DNA of 64,000 nt from an uncultured Fluviicola sp. (GTDB lineage: Bacteria > Bacteroidota > Bacteroidia > Flavobacteriales_D > Crocinitomicaceae), in NCBI GenBank assembly GCA_913009205.1, contig CAJVYC010000002.1, positions 165,809 through 229,808 of the forward strand, in the 5' to 3' direction. How positions within the stretch are numbered: the stretch's first letter is position 1; every line of letters begins with the position of its first letter. Under the pieces are notes generated by a model. It saw only the letters and a program-made list of their open reading frames with translations. It ran no database searches and was not told where the DNA came from. Positions 28,240 through 38,211 of this stretch are shown piece by piece. A program made the translations under genes and the position numbers.

Positions 28240-28869
28240 ATGAACAACACATCACTAATCACGAAATATTTCCCTGATCTCGCACCTAAGCAAATTGACC
28301 AATTCGATAAACTTGGTGACTTGTACCAGCACTGGAACGAACAGATCAATGTGATTTCTAGAAAAGACACCAAAAACTTCTACGAGCGGCACATTCTGCA
28401 TTCATTGGCAATAATCAATGTTATAAAGTTTAAAGACGGCACTAAGATTCTAGATATAGGAACTGGTGGTGGCTTCCCCGGGATTCCCCTAGCAATAATG
28501 TTTCCTGAATGTGATTTCTTACTTGTTGATTCTGTTGGAAAGAAAATTAAAGTCGTTAAGGAGATTACTGAAGCACTTGGATTGAAAAACGTTCGTGGAG
28601 CACATGAAAGAGCCGAAAACATCGATGAACAGTTTAATTTTATCGTGAGTCGAGCAGTAACAGCGATGCCTAAATTCATTGGCTGGACAAAAGGTCAATT
28701 CCTTAAGAAGAATAACAACGATCTTAAGAATGGAATTCTTTATTTGAAAGGCGGTGACTTAGCGGAAGAAATGGCTCCAGTGACGAAAGCAATTCAGATA
28801 TTTGATATCAAAAACAAATTTGAGGAAGAATTTTTCGAGACGAAAAAAGTGGTTTATGTTCGAAACTAA
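28240..28869 (+). CDS. rsmG: 16S rRNA (guanine-527-N7)-methyltransferase
   Basis: RsmG adds m7G527 in the 16S rRNA 530 loop, a change that affects streptomycin sensitivity. The 209 aa protein shows NVISRKD, HILHSLAI, the SAM motif ILDIGTGGGFPGIPLAI and SRAVTAM, all diagnostic of the family. It begins on the base after the sigma-factor stop and ends ahead of a bidirectional terminator. Confidence 0.95.
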   Translation: MNNTSLITKYFPDLAPKQIDQFDKLGDLYQHWNEQINVISRKDTKNFYERHILHSLAIINVIKFKDGTKILDIGTGGGFPGIPLAIMFPECDFLLVDSVGKKIKVVKEITEALGLKNVRGAHERAENIDEQFNFIVSRAVTAMPKFIGWTKGQFLKKNNNDLKNGILYLKGGDLAEEMAPVTKAIQIFDIKNKFEEEFFETKKVVYVRN

Positions 28870-28973
28870 AAGATTTTTAAATCGCTTCCAAGCCTAAATA
28901 CTATTTGATTTATTAAGATTATTCTCAGTAGTTCCGCCTTGATTTTAAAATCAATAACGTTTTATACCTAATA

Positions 28974-29004
28974 AAAAACGGCCTCTTACTAGAAGACCGT
29001 TTTT
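28974..29004. terminator. Bidirectional terminator between rsmG and the convergent gene
   Basis: aaaaacgg (28,974-28,981) pairs with ccgttttt (28,997-29,004), and tct with aga inside, giving a stem with A-rich and T-rich flanks that works in both directions. Confidence 0.75.
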
Positions 29005-29035
29005 GAAACAAGAATTTACTACTTTGGAGAGTGTG

Positions 29036-29575
29036 TTAATCTAGTCTATATTTCTTAAAAAAGACATCCCAATCCCAAACAAAGTTCTCTAAAACTTCAT
29101 CCATTCTTTTTAAGAACAAAGGATTTGGTGCTTGCATTCTTTTAAAGTATTCATCTTGAAAATTGTACAATAAGTATTTATCAAACACTCCTTTTGACAT
29201 GGCATAGATCATATTTCTAGAAGGATGATTTAAACGACACAAGTGCGTTTTGTAATCTTTCATCATTTTCTTGAAATCGTAAACAGGCATATCATAGGCT
29301 TTGGCTAATTTTTCATAAACCAAAGTTTCGATACGGTCTGCTTGATGCGGATCAAATGCACTTTCTAAAAAGGAAAGGTTTCCAAACAACACGATTAAAG
29401 AAAATTCATAATTATCATTTGGACGAAGGTTAGGCGATTTAACAAAAGCAGGGTCATCGTTGATTATCTCAGCAATAACCGGGAATCCATTGTCAATCGT
29501 CGTAAATAAGCCATTAATGAATACATTGGCTAGTTTATCGTCAGAGACTTTTTTCTTAATAATTGTTCCGAACAT
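29036..29575 (-). CDS. Conserved Bacteroidota-type protein of unknown function
   Basis: I do not recognise a named family. The 179 aa soluble protein starts MFGTIIKKKVSDDKLANVF and has no signal peptide or membrane segment. It is mixed alpha/beta, rich in aromatic residues, and ends in a run of charged and aromatic residues (VWDWDVFFKKYRLD). A box TAACTTTA lies upstream on the same strand at 29,603-29,610. It stands alone between the rsmG terminator and the divergent efflux operon. Confidence 0.75.
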   Translation of the reverse strand: MFGTIIKKKVSDDKLANVFINGLFTTIDNGFPVIAEIINDDPAFVKSPNLRPNDNYEFSLIVLFGNLSFLESAFDPHQADRIETLVYEKLAKAYDMPVYDFKKMMKDYKTHLCRLNHPSRNMIYAMSKGVFDKYLLYNFQDEYFKRMQAPNPLFLKRMDEVLENFVWDWDVFFKKYRLD

Positions 29576-29763
29576 TTCGTAGTTAGATTGTGATTCTTAA
29601 CATAAAGTTAATAAAGGCTTTCCCAGCTATGAACACTGTAGCTTTAGGTTTTCAACATCTTTTTCAACAGTTCTAAACACTAACCCTTCATCAAGCCCAC
29701 AAACATCTCAACATTATTTTATTGAGTTCATAATTAATATGAACTTTTTCGCGATCTGAATTG

Positions 29764-29771
29764 TACCTTTA
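29764..29771 (+). promoter_or_regulatory. -7 promoter box of the RND efflux operon
   Basis: TACCTTTA (7 of 8 to TAnnTTTG) overlaps the ATG at 29,771, so that ATG cannot be the translated start of this transcript. The next in-frame ATG at 29,795 fits. Confidence 0.4.
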
Positions 29772-29794
29772 TGGAGAATGTAAATATTCAATTA

Positions 29795-30922
29795 ATGAAA
29801 AGGAGTCAGATCATTTTATTTGTCATTTCAATCGCCATAAGTGGCAGTATATTTGTCATTTTGAAAGCCAATCAGAAGACGCAATCTAAAACAATGAAGG
29901 AAGAGGACAAAACTGTCCATCTCCGGACCAAAAAAGTGAAAAATGCTCCTCAGCGAATTTCACTGGTTTCTTACGGTCAAATAACACCAAACATGGAGTT
30001 AAATGTGGCTTTTCAAATTCAAGGAGAATTACAAAAAGGCCAAGTCACAATGAAGCCTGGAACCAACTTTAAAGCAGGTCAAGTTCTATACAGAGTGGAA
30101 AATAAGGATGCAAAATTCAATTTTGAAGTAAAGAAAGCAGTCATGTCTAATATGATTCTGGGCTCGCTTCCTGATATTGAGCTCGATTTTCCAACAGAAC
30201 GAAATAAGTGGATGACGTTCATAAATGATTTGAGTCCCAGTAACCCTAAATTACCTTCAATACCTGCAACAGGAACAACGAAAGAAGAAATGTTCTTCAT
30301 GGGACGAAATTTCTATCCCGAATTCTACGCATTGCAGCAATTGGAATCGCAGATGGACAAGTATGTATTTATAGCTCCATTCAATGGAACTGTCATAGCA
30401 ACATTCGCAGAACCTTCATCTATAATCAGTCCGAGTATGCAAGTCGCTAAAATTGCAAAAACAGATGATTTTGAAGTTAAGGTTCCAATAGCTATTAAAG
30501 ACTTACACAACTATCGAAATGAAAGTTTTGCCAAGTTTGTAAACGCCGGCAATATAACTGTGGGAACGGGTAAAATTTTACGGGTATCGAATGTGATCAA
30601 TCAACAAACACAATCTGCAGATGTTTACTATTCGATCAAAGCAGCGGAAGGCAAAACAATTTACAGTGGACTTTTCGTGAATGTTTCTATTGATCAAGAA
30701 GACAACACACTAAAAGAATGTGTTGTACTTCCCAGAACAGCCATGCAAGACGGTAAAGTAAAAGTGATCGAAGGAAATAAAATAATCGAAATCAAGGTCA
30801 ATCAAGTTGGTTCAATACCTGATTCGATTTATTTGACGGGGCTAAAAGACGGTGAAGAAGTTCTGATGGAACAGATTGGTAAAATTGAGAAGGACGTAAA
30901 ATATAAGGGAGATTCCCAATAA
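29795..30922 (+). CDS. RND efflux periplasmic adaptor (membrane fusion protein)
   Basis: The adaptor links the inner-membrane RND pump to the outer-membrane channel. About 375 aa from the ATG at 29,795 (MKRSQIILFV, single membrane anchor at about 5-25), chosen because the upstream ATG overlaps the promoter box. A lipoyl/barrel-sandwich half-motif lies at about 75-105 and a second at about 190-215 (FIAPFNGTVIATFAEPSSIISP). The beta-barrel and membrane-proximal domains follow. The helical hairpin is unusually short. It is the first gene of an operon with the pump (10 bases on) and TolC. Confidence 0.88.
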   Translation: MKRSQIILFVISIAISGSIFVILKANQKTQSKTMKEEDKTVHLRTKKVKNAPQRISLVSYGQITPNMELNVAFQIQGELQKGQVTMKPGTNFKAGQVLYRVENKDAKFNFEVKKAVMSNMILGSLPDIELDFPTERNKWMTFINDLSPSNPKLPSIPATGTTKEEMFFMGRNFYPEFYALQQLESQMDKYVFIAPFNGTVIATFAEPSSIISPSMQVAKIAKTDDFEVKVPIAIKDLHNYRNESFAKFVNAGNITVGTGKILRVSNVINQQTQSADVYYSIKAAEGKTIYSGLFVNVSIDQEDNTLKECVVLPRTAMQDGKVKVIEGNKIIEIKVNQVGSIPDSIYLTGLKDGEEVLMEQIGKIEKDVKYKGDSQ

Positions 30923-30932
30923 TACTGTAGCA

Positions 30933-33900
30933 ATGAATAAAGTAATACAGTTTTTTATCAATCGACCGATTTGGGGAAATGCGATTATTGTGATCGTGGT
31001 GATGTTTGGCTTGTTCTCGCTTCTAACGATGCAAAAGTCATTTTTCCCGGAACAGGAACCGAAACAAATCTATGTCTCTGTCATGTATCCTGGAGCTTCT
31101 CCGTCGGAGATGGAGCAAGGTGTAACGATTAAAATTGAGCAATCGGTTAAAGGACTTGACGGAATCGACGAGATCAATTCGACATCTCAAGAGAACTTTG
31201 CGCAAGTTGTGATTACAGCAGATGCGGACACGGATATGGAAGCGCTTCTGAGTGATATTGAAAACTCCGTAAATTCTATTAGTTCATTTCCAAAAGGCAT
31301 AGAACCTCCAACTATTTTCAAACAGAAAACGGGCGGAATAGGAAGCGTGGTCGCTTTTGTTGGGATCGCCTCTAGAGTTGACAATGCGGACATTAATGAT
31401 TTAACGGACCTCGCCTCGAAGGTTGAGCGCCAATTATTGAATTCAAAAGAAATTACTCAAATTCAAAAGACGGGATTTCCAGATAAAGAAATAAACGTTG
31501 AGATTAGAGAACAGGATTTATTGAGGTACAACATTTCCATGCAGGAAGTGGGCGCTGCAATCGGCTCTAAAAATATTGATATCACGACTGGAATTATTCG
31601 CGGGCCGATGGAGGAACTAAACATTCGTTCCAACAACAGAAAAACATCTCCTGAAGAAATAGCGAAGATTCTACTTCGAACAACAAAGAGCGGTGAAAAA
31701 ATTACAATCGGCGACGTTGCAGATGTGAAGCTTACGTATTCAGAAGCCTCTCAGCAAGCGAAATTCAATGGAAAACCAGCCGTTTCATTTCAAATCGAGA
31801 AAACAATCGATGAGGACATCTCTGAGATTACAAATGCCCTTTACGAATACCGCGATAAATTCAATGAAGAAAATCCAGATTACGAATTCAAAATATTCTT
31901 TGAATTCAATCAAATGCTGGATGATCGGATCGACCTATTGACTCGTAATGGTATCATGGGACTCATCCTTGTACTTCTGTTCTTGGGACTTTTCTTAAAC
32001 TTGAAACTTTCGGCTTGGGTAGCCTTTGGAATCCCCTTCTCCTTTTTGGGTATGTTTATTCTGGGAACAGCTTATGGCATGACCATCAATATGATTTCAC
32101 TCTTTGGAATGATCCTCGTTGTTGGTATCTTGGTGGATGATGGAATTGTAATCGCTGAGAATATTTACACCCATTTTGAAAAGGGAAAATCAGCCCATAA
32201 CTCCTCATTAGAAGGAACGTTGGAAGTTCTGAAACCAGTTTTCACGTCGGTTACAACCACAATTGTAGCATTTTCCATTATACTATTCGTTGAAGGAATG
32301 GAAATGATGCACGAAATGGCCTTCGTCGTTATCGCATGTCTAGCTTTTTCGCTTATTGAAGCATTCATTATTCTTCCAGCTCACTTGGGACATAAAAGTG
32401 TGTTATCCGAGCGAAAGACCTTCAAATTCTCCTATTTGGTTGGCGCGCTAGTTATGGTCGGTTCACTTACCCTTATCTATATCGCAACAGGTTTGATTAC
32501 TCCAGGTGCTAGCTTTGGACTCCTCTTATTTCCTTTCTCTTTAATCATTCTTGGATCAACGTTATTCATCACTGGATTCTCGCAATCTCCAATGGAAAGC
32601 AAAATCCGTGGTGGAGCCGATAGATTCATTAAATTCGTTAGAGACAATTGGTTCAAGACAGCGGTCGAAAATATTATTGGCACAAAACGGAACTGGTTTT
32701 ATTTGACGGTTTTCATTCCTCTTGCCTTTACAGTTCTCGCTTTTATTCTGATGGGTAGAGGTGTTATTGGGGCTACATTTTTCCCAAATATCGAACCTGA
32801 TTTCTTTACTATTGAAGCAGCCTACAAACCTGGTGACTCAAAGGATCAAACGGAACGTTTTGTCAACACAGCAACGGAAATTCTCATCTCTGAAAACCAA
32901 CGAATCATTGATGAAACGGGAGATTCACTTTTAACGTACTATTCCAGTAATGTCGGGGTCTCGCAAAGTATTGGTCAAGCTGGAAACCACACAGGAATGG
33001 TTCAAGTGTTCTTTAACGGTGAGAATGCTAAAACGCCTATTGACACCTTAATGAATCGAATTATTCGACGCATTAACGCGACATCTTCCGGAAAGCTAGC
33101 CCAAGACACTTATGTTGGAGGTTTCAACCGTTTTGGTAAAGAGATCGCTATTGGATTGTCCTCACAAAAAGAAGCCAATTTATTGCAAGCAACTAAGGAT
33201 TTGAAATCCCGACTTTCTAAGATTGATGGCGTTTTCAACATCAAAGACAACATGCCTCCTGGGAAAAATGAGGTTCAATTAAAATTGCGCACAGAAGCAA
33301 GTATTTACGGCCTTACCGAAAGTGATGTTCTATCTCAAATCAGGTCTGGATTTTTCGGAAATGAAGCCCAGCGCGTTATTGTTGAAACGGATGAGATCAA
33401 AATTTGGGTTCGCTTTCCTATTGAGGATAGAAACTCTCTTTACGATCTGAAAAACATAAAAATTAAAACACCGCAAGGCGTCGCAATTTCATTGAATAAA
33501 ATTTGCGATTTCACGATGAAAAGAGCTCCGGAAACCCTTCGGCGATTGGATGGGCAAAGAATTGTAACCGTTGATGCTGAATGCACCGATCCTGATTTGG
33601 TGTCTCAAATTAACACACAAATTCAAGATTCCGTTTTACCCAAGTTGTTTGATTTATATCCGGGATTAAAATCGGTTGAATTGGGTCAATCCAAACGTCA
33701 AAGAAAAACGATGGACTCAATGAAGGCAGTTGCCCCAATCGGAATCGTAATCATGTTCATCATTATTGCCTTGCACTTCAATAGCCTAGGAAGCGCATTC
33801 CTAATTATGCTGGTAATACCTGCTGGGGTTGCTGGTGCTATATTTGGACATGGATTGGTTGGTTTGCCCGTTTCTTTATTGTCAATGTTTGGAATTATAG

Positions 33901-34304
33901 CTTTAATTGGAGTCTTAGTGAATGACGCTATTGTCTTCCTCGATCGTTACAACGAGCTTCTCAAACAGGGGTATGAAGTCAAAGATGCTGGAATTGAAGC
34001 CGCAATTTCACGTTTCAGACCCATTTTACTGACTTCATTAACAACCGTAGCAGGACTTCTTCCGATTATCATGGAAACAAGTATGCAAGCTCAATTCTTG
34101 ATTCCAGTTGCCGTTTCAATTGCATTCGGCGTGTTGTTTGGCACATTATTTATTTTGTTCTTCTACCCTGCCGCGATCCTATTCTGGAACGCTCGAAGAA
34201 TCTTTTACAGATGGGTTTTCCACGGTGAATCTAACTTGGATCCGAGGTCAGTAGAGCCAGTAATAAAACTAGAGAAAAATCAGCATGAATTTGAAAATAA
34301 GTAG
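30933..34304 (+). CDS. RND-family efflux pump subunit with an extra membrane insert
   Basis: A proton-driven inner-membrane pump of the AcrB/MMPL superfamily, 1123 aa, against about 1040 for typical AcrB/CusA. TM1 is at about 12-32, and the proton-relay helix carries Asp402-Asp403 (VDDGIVIAEN). Helix 10 has VNDAIVFLDRYNE. Between TM6 and the amphipathic helix (about 495-555) there is an extra segment with two further hydrophobic stretches (498-521 and 529-548). Substrate is unknown; metal-specific methionine/Glu relays of CusA are not obvious. TolC starts 20 bases before its stop. Confidence 0.92.
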   Translation: MNKVIQFFINRPIWGNAIIVIVVMFGLFSLLTMQKSFFPEQEPKQIYVSVMYPGASPSEMEQGVTIKIEQSVKGLDGIDEINSTSQENFAQVVITADADTDMEALLSDIENSVNSISSFPKGIEPPTIFKQKTGGIGSVVAFVGIASRVDNADINDLTDLASKVERQLLNSKEITQIQKTGFPDKEINVEIREQDLLRYNISMQEVGAAIGSKNIDITTGIIRGPMEELNIRSNNRKTSPEEIAKILLRTTKSGEKITIGDVADVKLTYSEASQQAKFNGKPAVSFQIEKTIDEDISEITNALYEYRDKFNEENPDYEFKIFFEFNQMLDDRIDLLTRNGIMGLILVLLFLGLFLNLKLSAWVAFGIPFSFLGMFILGTAYGMTINMISLFGMILVVGILVDDGIVIAENIYTHFEKGKSAHNSSLEGTLEVLKPVFTSVTTTIVAFSIILFVEGMEMMHEMAFVVIACLAFSLIEAFIILPAHLGHKSVLSERKTFKFSYLVGALVMVGSLTLIYIATGLITPGASFGLLLFPFSLIILGSTLFITGFSQSPMESKIRGGADRFIKFVRDNWFKTAVENIIGTKRNWFYLTVFIPLAFTVLAFILMGRGVIGATFFPNIEPDFFTIEAAYKPGDSKDQTERFVNTATEILISENQRIIDETGDSLLTYYSSNVGVSQSIGQAGNHTGMVQVFFNGENAKTPIDTLMNRIIRRINATSSGKLAQDTYVGGFNRFGKEIAIGLSSQKEANLLQATKDLKSRLSKIDGVFNIKDNMPPGKNEVQLKLRTEASIYGLTESDVLSQIRSGFFGNEAQRVIVETDEIKIWVRFPIEDRNSLYDLKNIKIKTPQGVAISLNKICDFTMKRAPETLRRLDGQRIVTVDAECTDPDLVSQINTQIQDSVLPKLFDLYPGLKSVELGQSKRQRKTMDSMKAVAPIGIVIMFIIIALHFNSLGSAFLIMLVIPAGVAGAIFGHGLVGLPVSLLSMFGIIALIGVLVNDAIVFLDRYNELLKQGYEVKDAGIEAAISRFRPILLTSLTTVAGLLPIIMETSMQAQFLIPVAVSIAFGVLFGTLFILFFYPAAILFWNARRIFYRWVFHGESNLDPRSVEPVIKLEKNQHEFENK

Positions 34305-35613
34305 CCTTCTCGTTTTTATCGGCTTAAGTTCCATTGGGTTCGCTCAGCGCGACTTAAGTGCGTCCGAAGCGGTGTTTATTTCTTTGGAGAAAAACTACCA
34401 AGTCATCATTTCTGGGAAGCAACATTCGATAAATGAATTGAACAACCGCTGGTCAGAAGCTGGAGCTTTCCCGACTGTTGATTTGACACTAATGAATGGT
34501 AATACGATTCAGGACAACACGAACAACCCGTTCACCTTTATACCGGGAATCGTTTTAACGCAAAGCATTAATCCTTCGTTGACTGCAAATTGGAATATTT
34601 TCACTGGATTCGCTGTTCGAATTTCAAAAGAGCGCTTGGAAATCTTGGAAAACCAAAGTGCAAACAATGCAATGGCTGTTATTGAGAATACGATTCAAGA
34701 TGTTTTGAAGGCCTATTACACAGCTCAATTGCAACACGACAGAAAGGATTTATTTAAATCGGTAATGGAGTTGTCAAAAGATAAGATGCATTACTACGAA
34801 CTCAAAGAAAAGTACAGCAATGCCAACACGCTTGAGTTAATGCAATTCAAGAATCAATATTTGACGGACAGTACAAACTTATTGATGCAAGAAATTTCTT
34901 ACGACAATTCAGTTCGGAACTTGTTGCTTTTGGTGAACGATAGCACAATCACCGCTGAGGGATTGAACTTAACCGACAAAATGGATCTTAAAGTAATGGA
35001 TGTCGATTTTTCTGAAGCCGAAACTGAAATGTATTCCAACAATCAGAACTTAACGAATCAATACATTTCCTTGGAATTGCAAAAAACCAATACTGCATTT
35101 CAACGCTCGTTCCTTTATCCAACCTTGTCGTTTCAAGCTGGAGTTCAACCAGGTTGGTCGTGGATTCGAGAAATACAAAACAATGCCTTTGAAGCTGAAA
35201 CGAGCAATTTATCCTATTATGGAAACATCAATTTACGCTATTCCATCTTCAACAATTGGAAGAACAAAAGAGCAGTTGAAGTTTCCAAAATTCAAGAAGA
35301 GATTAGTACGCTCAACATTGAAAACATAAAGATGACGCTTTCAAGTACATTGAAAAATTTAATTGCGCTTTACAACGCCCGTGTTCAATTGGTTTCTATT
35401 TCTCAGGAAAATCTAGTCTATTCAAAAAAAGCATTGGAGTTGTCGCAAGAACGATTCGCTATTGGCGGGATTAATTCAATCGACTTAGCGAGTTTCTTGA
35501 ACAATTATCAAAATACACTGATTCAACATTACGAGAATCTGTTCAATAAAATGGATACATACTTGGAAATTTACAAGATGACAGGGAAAATTGGACTGGA
35601 GTATATGAAGTAA
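34285..35613 (+). CDS. TolC family outer-membrane efflux protein
   Basis: The outer-membrane channel of the tripartite pump, 442 aa. A signal peptide is visible (about 1-20, SSIGFAQ cleavage), followed by two repeats of coiled-coil helices with beta-strand segments. Typical patterns are the LELMQFKN and LRYSIFNNWKNKRAVEVSK regions. It overlaps the pump gene by 20 bases and abuts the convergent acyltransferase stop (TAA next to the minus-strand TTA). Confidence 0.93.
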   Translation: MNLKISSLLVFIGLSSIGFAQRDLSASEAVFISLEKNYQVIISGKQHSINELNNRWSEAGAFPTVDLTLMNGNTIQDNTNNPFTFIPGIVLTQSINPSLTANWNIFTGFAVRISKERLEILENQSANNAMAVIENTIQDVLKAYYTAQLQHDRKDLFKSVMELSKDKMHYYELKEKYSNANTLELMQFKNQYLTDSTNLLMQEISYDNSVRNLLLLVNDSTITAEGLNLTDKMDLKVMDVDFSEAETEMYSNNQNLTNQYISLELQKTNTAFQRSFLYPTLSFQAGVQPGWSWIREIQNNAFEAETSNLSYYGNINLRYSIFNNWKNKRAVEVSKIQEEISTLNIENIKMTLSSTLKNLIALYNARVQLVSISQENLVYSKKALELSQERFAIGGINSIDLASFLNNYQNTLIQHYENLFNKMDTYLEIYKMTGKIGLEYMK

Positions 35614-36969
35614 TTAGTTTTCAAAAATCAACTTCTTCAGACTTTCTCGCTCGTTCTTAAGCGTCTCAATACCTGTCTTATCCTTTCGCATTAAAAAGAT
35701 AAACTTTCGCTTCAAAAGAATGTGTTTATAATACTGATAGTAATAATACGCTGCTAAACCAGACAACGGCATACTGCAAAAGTAAACCCCCTTCATCCAA
35801 TATTCAGGTTCGAAAATGCAATTGAATACCACAAGGAAAACCACGTACACCAATGGATAAAAAATCAATCCGAGGAGAACCAAAATCGGTGCCGTATATT
35901 CTACTTCTTTTATTAATCTGATAATTAATAAATCGGTGACCTTGAACTGAAAAAAATTGTGAACCAAGCCATAAAGGAAGGCTGGAAAGCCAATAATCAG
36001 AAAAAAGAATGACTGCACCAATTGACGTTTAAACATCCCAGAACGGTATTTTCTATCCAGAAAATCTGCTTTGATATTCAAGTTTTCAATCTGCCAATTG
36101 ATGCTTTCAACAAGCATTTTTATTTCATTCAATTTCCAAGGATGAGAAATCCGAATCAAGTTCATTTGATCAAACACACTTCGCATTATTTCAACGTCAT
36201 GCTCGACACCTTTATTAGTTGATTTGATATAATCCGAAGAAATGATATCGACGATTCCCTCTACCAATTCCTCTTCCTCACTCTGTTCAGATCGAACCAA
36301 CAAGCGCGATAAGCCTATTCTAAATTTCTCCGTTAGTTTTCGCGCGGCTTTAAGCGAATCCGTTTTAAACTCTTCCAAATACGGTAGTGGACTAATAGGC
36401 TCACCGATAGTCGCTAGAACGGAACTTCTGAATTTTTCCGGATGCATGTAATTCAAACCAATTGGAATAATTTTCAAACAGAGTTCCCCTTCGTTTCTTA
36501 GTTCCGTTTGAATCGCAATCCGTGCTGTTCCAGATTTTAATTTACGTAGCAAACGCTCTTGAAAGCTACTCCCTTCCGGAAAAATCACCAATATCTTTCC
36601 TTCTTCAAGAATACGGTAACAGGCTTCAAATGAGTCTTCATTCGAAACGCCACTACTTATTCCATCAACTTTTCTATTGACAGGGATCATTCCTAATCCA
36701 TTCAAAACCCAGCGTTTCAATGGACTCGTAAAGAACGTTCCTTTTGCCATATAATAAATTCGTCGATTGCAGATGTAGCCTAAAATCCAAGCATCCATGA
36801 TTGTGTTCGGATGATTTGCAATTATGATTTTGGGGCCCTTTTCATTTAGGTATTCGCGATTTTTCACCCGAATCTGTTTATAAAAGAGTCGAATGCCAAT
36901 ACTTACGATTAGTCTGAGAATATAGTACAACATAACTACTTTTGCCAAGATAGTAATTCCGATCCTCAC
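35614..36969 (-). CDS. 1-acyl-glycerol-3-phosphate acyltransferase-like membrane protein
   Basis: A 451 aa PlsC-superfamily enzyme, longer than typical PlsC (about 240 aa). The active-site His53 and Asp59 lie in NHPNTIMD, a variant of HX4D seen in Bacteroidota, and FPEGSS (130-135) binds the glycerol phosphate. After the catalytic domain there is a helical linker and a C-terminal set of four hydrophobic segments (about 315-335, 345-365, 370-385 and 390-410). Acceptor is probably lysophosphatidic acid or an ornithine/glycine-type lipid; not proven. It starts with GTG and diverges from pabB. Confidence 0.85.
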   Translation of the reverse strand: MRIGITILAKVVMLYYILRLIVSIGIRLFYKQIRVKNREYLNEKGPKIIIANHPNTIMDAWILGYICNRRIYYMAKGTFFTSPLKRWVLNGLGMIPVNRKVDGISSGVSNEDSFEACYRILEEGKILVIFPEGSSFQERLLRKLKSGTARIAIQTELRNEGELCLKIIPIGLNYMHPEKFRSSVLATIGEPISPLPYLEEFKTDSLKAARKLTEKFRIGLSRLLVRSEQSEEEELVEGIVDIISSDYIKSTNKGVEHDVEIMRSVFDQMNLIRISHPWKLNEIKMLVESINWQIENLNIKADFLDRKYRSGMFKRQLVQSFFFLIIGFPAFLYGLVHNFFQFKVTDLLIIRLIKEVEYTAPILVLLGLIFYPLVYVVFLVVFNCIFEPEYWMKGVYFCSMPLSGLAAYYYYQYYKHILLKRKFIFLMRKDKTGIETLKNERESLKKLIFEN

Positions 36970-36996
36970 AATTTCCCAAAATCTAGGAATTGTAAT

Positions 36997-37004
36997 TAAA
37001 TTCG
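36997..37004 (+). promoter_or_regulatory. Possible -7 box of pabB
   Basis: TAAATTCG resembles TAnnTTTG (one substitution) and ends 4 bases before the GTG start at 37,009, the same geometry as at mutS2 and psd. Confidence 0.35.
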
Positions 37005-37008
37005 CAAA

Positions 37009-38211
37009 GTGAAAAAAGCACCTCTTACATACCTCAACGAAAATAATGGCTCTGGAATTTTAGCGTTCGGTACCGGCCCAACCTTTATTTTGGATAAAAA
37101 ATCAGACCTTGATGCAATGCAATCATTTATTGATGCGAATAAAGGAGCGTACATTTTCACAACATTGAGCTACGATTTGAAATTGAAAATTCAAGGTTTG
37201 GAATCGAGCAACAGAGACAGTCAGAATTATCCGCTGGCGACGCTTTGGGTTCCAAAAACAGTTGTAGCAATTGAAAACGAAAAGATTAAAGATTATTTGA
37301 TTGGAGAGGAAAGCAATGAAAACGAAGCTTTTGTTTCGGACTTCTTTGATGATTCTCAATCAATCGAATTTAAATTGGATGCAAAATTTAAAGCTCGATT
37401 AACGAAAGAGGTTTACTTGAATCAAGTAAATGATCTCAAGAACGAGATTCAGCAAGGGAATATTTACGAAGTCAATTTTTGTCAGGAATTCTTTGCTGAA
37501 AAGGTTGAATTGAAATATCCGATTCAAGCCTACTTCAAGTTGAATCAATTGACAAAAGCACCTTTTTCGTGTTATTCGTCTTTGGGCAACTTCGAAATTT
37601 TTAGTGGAAGTCCAGAGCGGTATATTAAAAAAGAAGGACTTAAACTGATCTCGCAACCGATCAAAGGAACGGCGAAGCGAGGCCAATCGAAGGAGGAAGA
37701 TTTGCGATTGAAAGAACGTCTTTTGGCCGATCCAAAAGAACGCGCAGAGAACGTAATGATCGTTGATTTGGTTCGAAATGACCTTTCAAAAATCGCTAGA
37801 AAGAATAGTGTTAAAGTCGATGAACTCTTTGGGATTTATTCTTTTGAAACTGTACATCAGATGATTTCCACCATTTCATGTGAAGTTGAAGAAACGACTT
37901 CATTCACCGATGTTTTAAAAGCAACGTTCCCAATGGGATCGATGACTGGAGCTCCAAAACACAGCGCGATGAAATTGATTGAGAAGTATGAGAATTTCAA
38001 ACGCGGAATTTATTCTGGAGCAATTGGATACATTGCGCCAAATGGAGATTTCGACTTCAACGTGGTCATTCGAACATTAATTTACAACCGAGAAACAAAA
38101 TATTTGTCGTGTCCTGTTGGTGGAGCAATAACAATTCAATCCTCTCCAGAAGCGGAATACGAAGAATGCAATATCAAAGTACAATCGATCTTGAAGGGAA
38201 TGAATGCATAG
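37009..38211 (+). CDS. pabB: Aminodeoxychorismate synthase component I
   Basis: PabB makes 4-amino-4-deoxychorismate from chorismate for folate synthesis. The 400 aa chorismate-binding protein has GNIYEVNFCQ, the core SPERYIKKEG...QPIKGTAKRG, DLVRNDLSKIA and the SMTGAPKHSAM region. PIKGT places it with PabB rather than TrpE (PIAGT). It starts with GTG and its stop lies 8 bases inside tilS, so the two are translationally coupled. No pabA is nearby. Confidence 0.9.
   Translation: MKKAPLTYLNENNGSGILAFGTGPTFILDKKSDLDAMQSFIDANKGAYIFTTLSYDLKLKIQGLESSNRDSQNYPLATLWVPKTVVAIENEKIKDYLIGEESNENEAFVSDFFDDSQSIEFKLDAKFKARLTKEVYLNQVNDLKNEIQQGNIYEVNFCQEFFAEKVELKYPIQAYFKLNQLTKAPFSCYSSLGNFEIFSGSPERYIKKEGLKLISQPIKGTAKRGQSKEEDLRLKERLLADPKERAENVMIVDLVRNDLSKIARKNSVKVDELFGIYSFETVHQMISTISCEVEETTSFTDVLKATFPMGSMTGAPKHSAMKLIEKYENFKRGIYSGAIGYIAPNGDFDFNVVIRTLIYNRETKYLSCPVGGAITIQSSPEAEYEECNIKVQSILKGMNA

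Noticed and set aside
29036..35613. Efflux operon as a horizontally acquired resistance island
   Set aside because: Base composition appears like the surroundings by eye and no mobile-element marks flank it.
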